From assembly GCA_022315425.1 (NCBI GenBank), contig JAIUPT010000024.1, forward strand, positions 186,001 through 250,000: a DNA stretch of 64,000 bases, written 5' to 3'. The position numbers were made by a program, and so were the translations under genes. Positions 57,046-64,000 of the stretch are shown here, piece by piece. The stretch is from Pseudevernia furfuracea (Eukaryota > Ascomycota > Lecanoromycetes > Lecanorales > Parmeliaceae). The notes beneath the pieces are model-generated. The model was not told the DNA's origin. It worked only from the letters and a program-made list of their open reading frames with translations, and made no database searches. Within the stretch, counting starts at the first letter, position 1. Each line of letters begins with the position of its first letter.

Positions 57046-57608
57046 TCAAATGAATAGACAGAATCTCTTCAATCGCACGGTTCGCTCCCATGTTAACGTG
57101 ACCGTGGATGAATCGGAAAAATATCCTATTGTCTCATCCGGAAAGCCATAACGCCGTGCATGCGTGCCTTCATTCCTGGGCCGGATTTCCTGGCGCAGAC
57201 GCGATAGGTGGGCAGCGTAGTGATAACGATCAAGGAAGTCACATGGTCCCCCTGACGCGTTGTATTCGATTGTCCTAATTCCAGTCAATGATCAAACACG
57301 CCGAGGATGAAAAGACGTGAACGTACTCGAAGTCTCGACGAAGAAAGGATAAATCCTCTTCCAGATGGTAGATCGTTTCGCGCTTCTGAAGCCCTAGTGA
57401 TGTCAATAGAGCTTGCGGGATCTGGGTTCCTATATAAACATTGACTTCTTTCCATGCTTCCATACAAGTGCGCTGATGATACATACATACCTCGCATCCA
57501 GCGGCTGAGCTTCTCGGCCTCATTTTTCAGTGTGGCCTGAAGGGCATTAGGCTGCTCATCAAGTCTTAGTAAGAGCTTTGCCCATTGGTCTCCTGTTTCT
57601 TGATTCAT
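57046..57608 (-). CDS. hypothetical protein, three exons
   Basis: Exons 57608-57491, 57393-57327 and 57274-57046 (GTATGT and GTACGT donors, TAG acceptors; phases 1 and 2) give 137 residues. The ATG at 57,608 is the first in frame. The text is helical and charged (EQPNALQATLKNEAEKLSRW; LQKRETIYHLEEDLSFLRRD), possibly coiled-coil, followed by a basic end (HLSRLRQEIRPRNEG). No signal peptide is seen. Splicing at both sites keeps natural-looking text, which supports the gene model. The family is not recognised; the protein may be a truncated member of a longer one. Confidence 0.55.
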
Positions 57609-57989
57609 TCGCCCCAAGAGCTTGTCATTCCATCTTCGAAAACCTAGTCATGTAAAATGGTTGATTGTGTGTCGAAGTAGACGTGCAGTCAATATGGTCA
57701 AGCTGTGTGGGTGTAGTACCATGGGAGCAACAGACCAAGGTCGTCGAAGAGCCACGACTGATTGTGACATAAAGCTGGGAACCGAAAGTGCGCTATCCCG
57801 TCATGTATTCCATCTATAGATTTGCGCCAAGCTATCATACTACCCTACCTTGTTAATTTCCGTCCACGAGGCGAGGCAAGACCTTGGCTTGGCACCTCAT
57901 TCAGTACGATCATACAAAGAGCTATGGGAAATCGTTTAGATCAAAAGAGAGGCCGTAATTGTCAGTGTCGAAGTATTCATGGCTTGATT

Positions 57990-59693
57990 TCAGTCCATGC
58001 CTCCGCCCCTTCGTGTAATCCGAACCCACATCTCTTTTTGCAAGAAGATCCCCGCATTCACTGAATTCCATGGCTTTGAGGGGTCGATCAGCGTGATATC
58101 GTACCTCCTCAGCAGCTATAGATACGAGACCACTTTAGTCAAATGTCTTGCTCATCGCAACCCTGCTCGCACTATATCAGACAACGTACCTCTACAAAGA
58201 CCTTGTTCAGCTCTATGAGTGCAACAGATTGTCCCAAACACTTGAAGCGCCCGTATCCGAAAATCAACTCGTTGTTGCGCTCCATCTTGTTCAGCTGGGC
58301 CTCTGAGACATCGAGCCAACGTTCAGGGCGGAAGACATTCGCGTCTGGACCGAAAATATTGATGCTGCGATGAACGGCCCAAACGGAGATGCTACATGCT
58401 ATCAGCCAGGCTCCGTTGCGAAAAAACTTAACATTAAGGGTTGTACCCTATCTCGGTGCCACCTGGGAGGAACAAGTCGTTGAATGTATCACCTTCAGGC
58501 GGGACGACCTTATCGAACAGTCCCGTGACCGGCGGAAATAGCCTTAGGCCTTCCTTAATGCAAGCCTGTAGATACGGTAATGCTCTGGCTTCAGAATCTT
58601 TGATCGGACTCGCGATGTTGCCCTTATGCACCGCCTCATCGATTTCCGCCCTCAAGCGCCAAAGCGCTCTGGGCGTGGTGATTAAAAAGAGAATAGTGGC
58701 TCTGATAGCGGTCGCTGTGGTATCGGACCCCGCCAACCTTTTTTTTTTCCGATCATTGTCAGTCTGAAGTTCAACAACCTGCTTGCCAGAAAACAGAACC
58801 TACAACTGCAACAAAGTCTCAGACTCTGCCTCTTCCTGACTTAGCCCATGGTTCAAAAACGACCCTAGCATATCCTGCTTCACCTTCCTCTCGGCTCCAA
58901 ATCTCTCTCCAACCTTCTCCCTGGCGATAGCAGTGATTCTCCCAAGTCCAATCTTATCAGTGACTGACGGCGCTAGCAGCTTCATCAATGAGCTTTTCTC
59001 GAGAAACGATCGCACTTCCATTAGCCCAGTCATTAACATCATCATGGGCATTGCTTCCTCGGTGCACTTGATATAATCAAATTTGTCTTCGTCAACGATC
59101 AAATCCCCAAAAGGCTGATCAAAAGCCAACGCCGAGATCACATCCAAAGTAAAGAACTGTACTTTACGTGCAAAGTCCATTTGTACACCTGATGCCGTCT
59201 CAGTGCAGACATACTTGCGCTCGATTAAGCTGATTAGATCTCGTACACGATCATCGATGTCGTTTTCTAATCGCGGGTTTTCCTTCCCCGCGTAGCCCGC
59301 CGCCATCTTTCTTCTCAATCGCTCGTGCCTTTCCTCTTGTCGCTCGCTGAGTACGTTATCCGATCCTGGCTTGAAGCGAAATGCCTCAAACCATGGGCTT
59401 CGACGGTACGGGGATCGAGGAGCATTCATGCGACGAACAAGTTCCGGGTCAGAGGTTGTAAGGTGATTGGGCCCGATACGAGCGAGAGAGCCATATTTTT
59501 GGTTCGCTTCGTGGAGGTTGAGATGGTTGCGGGTACCCAAGAGACCACTCACGAGCCAAAGACGGGAGAATGCTGCGAGCGGCGGTCCTGGAATATGAGA
59601 CAAGCGGTAGTAGGATCGGATGGCGTTTGCCATCGTTAGAATGGCCAATGTGAAACCTGCAGCAACGAGAAGATACTGTATAGACATCGCCAT
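57990..59693 (-). CDS. cytochrome P450 monooxygenase
   Basis: Exons 59693-58804, 58737-58447, 58391-58190 and 58115-57990 give 502 residues, the normal P450 size. An N-terminal membrane anchor is followed by HIPGPPLAAFSRLW (proline hinge). Then come the helix-I motif LLAGSDTTATAIRAT, the helix-K ExxR in KEGLRLFPP, FRPERW, and the heme loop FGYGRFKCLGQ with the ligand Cys. Text around YGSLARIGPNHLTTSDPELV resembles pisatin-demethylase-like fungal P450s. It sits in the ER membrane and needs P450 reductase; the substrate is unknown. The first intron ends in an A-rich run (AAAAAAAAAAG) instead of a pyrimidine tract. The Zn(II)2Cys6 regulator and a secreted hydrolase lie within 10 kb, so a shared role in secondary or detoxifying metabolism is possible but unproven. 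Confidence 0.92.
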
Positions 59694-61671
59694 GTCGATG
59701 GGATAAAGAGCAGAAATCTTTGGATTCCTAGAGCAAGACTTAAAAGGTGCACGCGGGCCAGTGACCGAGGAAGAGCTCAGGAATAAAGAACAGAGTCGTA
59801 TAGTACCGGTGTATACGTTGCTGTTATAAGTGGGGGCAATTTTCTGAGAGAAATCACAGCATTAAAAGAAGATGGAGAAATTTGGGTCACAGAGACAAGA
59901 GCACATGCAAGCGATATATAAGTCTTATCGCCAGGTAAGCAGTTACCTGTTACTGAAATGGATAACGAATCTGGTATGTTCTGCCGGCGGGGTTGTCGTA
60001 AATAATTGGATTACTGTACTCTCTGCAGCATGTATGCGGTTACTAATCTGACCCAACCTATCGTAACACCAGGTTTTCTGTCCAATCTTATCTTTTCTTT
60101 TACCTCTTTGAGTTAGGACCTCGTAGTCTGGCTCCTGCAATCGGGAACGGTTAGGTAATTGGGTGTTGCTGAGTGCGCAAGAATCCCAACGGAAGGCCAT
60201 GCATGGAGAAGGATTGGTGGGGTAGAGGCTATCGAGGAGTATTGAAATTCGGAGCGTCTGCGCTCACATCAACAAGCGTTTGCCACTGATAGATTCGGTC
60301 TCTATGTGCGAGGATGTCTTGAGCGCCTCAAAAAGGAAACCCGTCCTCTGGAAAGTTGCTTATACCACTAGAGATATAGAATTTGCCCAAGGAATGAGTT
60401 TACGCTAGCTGTCCGGTGACATGGTAAAGGTGAAGTGTTGAGAAATTGCATTCTGCCGCAGTGTAAGGTATAGCACGGCCTGATACTACGGACGCTCTAT
60501 GCCCTCGGAAATGAAATGGCCAATTATGATGCAGCCTTGCGATACCTCCACGCAGGGGTTCATTAGCTTAAGGGCACAACTGATGATCGACCAGCATCGC
60601 CGCCAATCCACTGGGACGCGCGTAGATAGTGCTGACGAATATGCTCGACTGCATCAGAAATACAAAACCTGTGAGCCGCGCTACAGCATGGTGGAAAAAA
60701 AGCGCGGCTGCAAAGAAGGAAGGAGATTGCACAACAATACAGATGATTTCACCTTCTGATGTGATGCCAGCCGATGCCGCTTTTGCCGCTGTTGCGTGCA
60801 TGAGACTATATCAGAGTGCGCTTACCTCGATACTATCGTGGATTGATCATAGCGGTCGAAGGTAGAGAGGTATTAGTCACTATACTCAATAAATCTTGAC
60901 CAACCGCTCCAATTCCTCGGATGCCATGTTAGGCAGCATTCAGTGTGATATCAAGCGGACCCAAACATTTTCCCCGACAGGCACCATTGTCTTACAAACG
61001 TCAGCAGCTATCCGGAAAAAAAACACGAAGTCGGGATATACGTACCACTTCCGGAAGCTGGCGCAGTCGGGGAATCCTTACATCCAGCTTGAATAGCTGC
61101 CACCGCACACAAAATCAGCCTCTCATTCACTCACCCATTCGTATTATCACCACAGTATCCATCAACGAACAAGCAAGTCAATCCTGCTGGAATCTCAGTA
61201 CTCGCCCCAAAAAGGATTGATTGCCAATTCTAGCCCTACCGAGCCGACTCCACCAAACATTGATTTACCGCACAAGCTTGGGCATGGGACGATATTGAAT
61301 TGCCGCGAATGCAAGCGCGGATTGCCGAGATGCCTGACACGTGTAAGGGCTTTGAAAGCAGTTCTAGTGTGACCGTGTTTATTAAAGGTGATAACGTAGT
61401 GGTGTTGCTGATAGGGCTGAAATCGGCAATTAATTCTTTCAAGCTACGCAATGCGCAAAGAAATGGGGCCAAAATACAGGGAGAAAACAGTAAACTAATA
61501 ACCGGTGTGGTGCATTCGATGAAACTAAAATACCTTGACATAGAGGAGAACGAAAAAGAGAGAAATCAGCAGTGGCGGCAAGTCAGCCTGGCCTCAAATT
61601 AGACAATCCCGCCTACTCTTCCTGACTTGCCTCATTCTTCGACGGTTTTCCATGGCCCTACGTGCCTACTC
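59694..61671. other. intergenic, no confident gene
   Basis: Two opposite frames overlap at 61,236-61,602; neither has a family signature, though the forward one is charged and helical (100 codons). A short forward frame at 60,896-61,096 is also unsupported. Confidence 0.35.
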
Positions 61672-62789
61672 TCAGACCAGCGTGACCTTATTTTTGAGAT
61701 ATGACAGGTCCACGGATGGAATGCCTTCGTCCTCAGCAAAGAAGCTGAGAAGCCTGTTTGCGGTCCACTCAGGATTCTCATCCCCTATATCTTTGTCAGC
61801 ACTGATCCAAGAGTCACGCCGCGTGGATCTCGAGCATCTTACCGAGCCAATGCCCAGCCTTCGGAACAATGTCGTAGCTAGGATTCTGCAAGATCGGGCC
61901 CCATAACTCCTCCAACAATGCCACAGGTGCCAGGTCCGCTTCTCCTCCCAGTACCAGCGCTGGATTCTCTAATGGCTGGACGCCTAACGTCGAGTTGAAA
62001 AACACGGCGTCATTCTGAGTAGTGTTGAAATACTCGAAGCCAGACCGCAGGTAGCCCGCCTTCGAGATCTCGCGGGTGTATCTGTCCAAGTAGTCCTGCG
62101 AGATCGCCGAATTGCCAGAATACGACGCATGCCAGAAATACCAGGCTAGCATCTGCCTTTCCTGGCCTTGAATAAAATACTGCGCGGCATCGGGAACGGA
62201 GAAAAAGGCAAGCTGCCAGTTCTGGTACAGCCCAGTCACACCAAGCTCTGGAGAAAAGATGTGCTCATAACCGAAGCCTGGAAGAGCGTATTCGGTGTAG
62301 ACAGCCCGCTTTACCAGTGAGCGATACTTAGCATTGAGTGCAGCTGCTTGGCCGTTCCCCTTGTCGTGCGCGACGAGGTAGGTCTGATTGATGTTCAAGA
62401 AGTCAAGGACGCCTTTTAGATCTTCCGACGCGGTGGCGGAAGTGAAATCGTAACTAGATGGTATGGTGGACTGCCCCATTCCGCGGATATCAACAGCGAT
62501 GACGGTGTAATTCTGCGCAAGAATTGGCCCGATGGCATGCCACATGAGCTATCAATACTCAGTTGGCCGAAAATCCACCATCAACAAAGAGGAGACTTTG
62601 GGGAGCGCTTACCGAGTGTTGTGGGTATCCGTGTACCAGCAAGACTGGGGGACCAGTTCCTGCATAGCGGAAGAAGACGTTGACGTCCGGCAAGGCCACT
62701 CTCTGACCGAGCCAATCATCGAATGGTACCAAATCGGTGACAGCAAGCTGTAGGATGATGGAAAGGATCAGCAACTTGAAGGATGTCAT
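61672..62789 (-). CDS. secreted alpha/beta hydrolase (epoxide-hydrolase-like)
   Basis: Exons 62789-62613, 62548-61843 and 61784-61672 (introns 64 and 58 bp) give 331 residues. A signal peptide (LLILSIILQLAV core) leads to LLVHGYPQHSLMWHAIGPIL, the oxyanion-hole HG motif. VIAVDIRGMGQS follows, and VAHDKGNGQAAAL places Asp at the nucleophile, as in epoxide hydrolases and haloalkane dehalogenases. GGEADLAPV probably holds the acid and KAGHWLGDENPEW the catalytic His, which the last splice retains. Family members open epoxides or cleave carbon-halogen bonds; an epoxide substrate is the usual fungal inference. NQT and NSS-type glycosylation sites agree with secretion. Confidence 0.88.
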
Positions 62790-63879
62790 CGTGATTATGT
62801 CTTATATCGCACAAGTAACAAGCAGACGAAAGGCAGCTTTGTACGAACGAGGGGAACGCTTGAAAGCGCGTCGGTGTATCTAAAGCACCGGCCGATAGCT
62901 TGGCTGAGAAAGCAGCATTAGTTGATTTGTCAAACCTTAGGCAGCTGCTTACATTTTCACCGAGAGACGATCAAGAAATGTCCCCGCCAAAGCCCACAGG
63001 TTCGCGCATGGACTTCTTGAACTGCCTTTTCGACCTGCAGTAGGCAACAACCGGAGCGCTTTAGCGCGGATCTACTGCAACGCTTCGCCGTGAGGCCGCA
63101 TCCAGCCATCCTTTATGACTAAGGCTATGAAGAGGACTATCTTCGAGAGCCCGAATGATCAGGTAAGCATCTCAGCACCGCGATGAGCAAGAAATAGCAA
63201 GATGCGCTAAATGAGCAAATCTGATTTTCGAATAATCTTTTCAGATTTGCCGATGTTGGAAGAGTAAAGTTATCACTATCAAAGACGATCGAGCTTGGAA
63301 GAAGGTGACATTTTAAAGTAACATTTGAAAAGAAGAGATAACTCTGTCTACTCGAATCACGATCAGTAACAGGGCTGGCGATGATGGAAATAGTTGGTTT
63401 TCGAGGGCAAACTGCACCAACTACGAGCACTGATAGTGACTTTACAAAAAAATGATCGTAAGGCTGAGTGTCAAGACGCTAATCAAAAGAAGACGTCAAG
63501 TCAAAAATCCTAACCCTAAATTTCAAAAAAAATCCTCGTGGAGTGCACCCGACCTATATAATAATGAGTCTCAATAATCATGAAAACTCCGAGTCGTAAC
63601 ACAACTATTTCACTATCAGTTGAATCAGTTGATTTTTAAGTCAGAATTACATCAGCTATCAACCGATAGACCTCAAATTGCATCAACTATTTCGATAAAT
63701 CAACGATTCCACTGGTAGTGGACCAGTTAGTTGATGCACCGTCGTCAGCCCTGATCATTAAAGAAGTTATCAAGCACTTTAAAGTCCTAGTGACGGCTTG
63801 AGGGCCACTTAGATCTATCATTATACACAGTAGAACTTGTTAGAAGTTGAATGAATACAAAAAGAACTGACTGCATGGA
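62790..63879. other. intergenic, AT-rich right end
   Basis: No gene is seen. At 63,600-63,740 the words AGTTGAT/ATCAACT recur in both orientations, suggesting a decayed inverted repeat. Confidence 0.4.
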
Positions 63880-63903
63880 CTATTTGGACTATCGGGCGCC
63901 TTG
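63880..63903. mobile_element. hAT-type terminal repeat, single end
   Basis: GGACTATCGGGCGCCTTG at 63,886-63,903 matches the terminal repeat of the hAT element at 23.3-24.1 kb (reverse complement CAAGGCGCCCGATAGTCC against CAAGGCGCCCGATCGTCC). Only the right end is seen. No matching left end or copy of the following octamer ACATAACG was found upstream in this window. Confidence 0.5.
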
Positions 63904-64000
63904 ACATAACGGCATCAAGCTACCTGACAGGACCTCATCGCCCACACCTCCCGAATTCACCCTAGCTACCCCTCCTCGAACCTCGAAAAAACGTTCTGCT

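Overview
The window looks like nuclear DNA of a filamentous ascomycete (Pezizomycotina; Dothideomycetes is my best guess, not proven). The evidence is short introns (43-132 bp, mostly GTxxGT...YAG), fungal-specific families (Zn(II)2Cys6 regulator, choline-sulfatase, CPD photolyase of fungal type, fungal N-terminal-domain ankyrin protein, GPI-type Ser/Thr-rich secreted protein, P450), and gene-poor stretches with broken genes and repeat relics. There are no bacterial features, no CRISPR array, and no rRNA or tRNA gene that I can support.

Layout. 1-9 kb: an ankyrin-repeat gene with thirteen nearly identical 99-bp repeats and a damaged 3' end, a broken NmrA-like reductase gene, and an intact SAP/F-box-like gene. 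9-28 kb: mostly gene-poor. It holds a 204-bp tandem duplication, a decayed array of about 200-bp units, a broken FAD monooxygenase gene, a small intact two-exon gene (21.1-21.8 kb) followed by an 89-bp minisatellite, a complete non-autonomous hAT-type transposon with 8-bp target duplication (23.26-24.07 kb), and a pseudogene whose stop codons fit C-to-T decay (27.2-28.0 kb). 28.4-30.4 kb: a four-exon choline-sulfatase gene. 30.4-35.7 kb: gene-poor.

35.7-46.3 kb: gene-rich. It contains an FHA-pseudokinase gene with a decayed tandem paralogue beside it, a CPD photolyase with a heptamer repeat directly before its start codon, a GPI-type secreted protein, a 74-residue cysteine-knot-like secreted protein, and an F-box protein. 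48.3-62.8 kb: a five-exon Zn(II)2Cys6 regulator with a probable GC-AG intron, a small secreted protein, a divergent pair of paralogous secreted proteins, a small three-exon gene of unknown role, a cytochrome P450, and a secreted epoxide-hydrolase-like enzyme. The last kilobase carries an end that matches the hAT element's terminal repeat.

How the genes fit together: nothing forms a proven pathway. The 48-63 kb block (regulator, P450, hydrolase, several secreted proteins) could be a host-interaction or small metabolic neighbourhood, but there is no backbone synthase. The most unusual items are the FHA-pseudokinase and its relic paralogue, the cysteine-knot-like mini-protein, the divergent secreted pair, the homogenised ankyrin array, and the 89-bp minisatellite with alternating unit types. 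Exon boundaries were worked out by hand from reading frame, splice signals and family resemblance; no search or alignment program was run.
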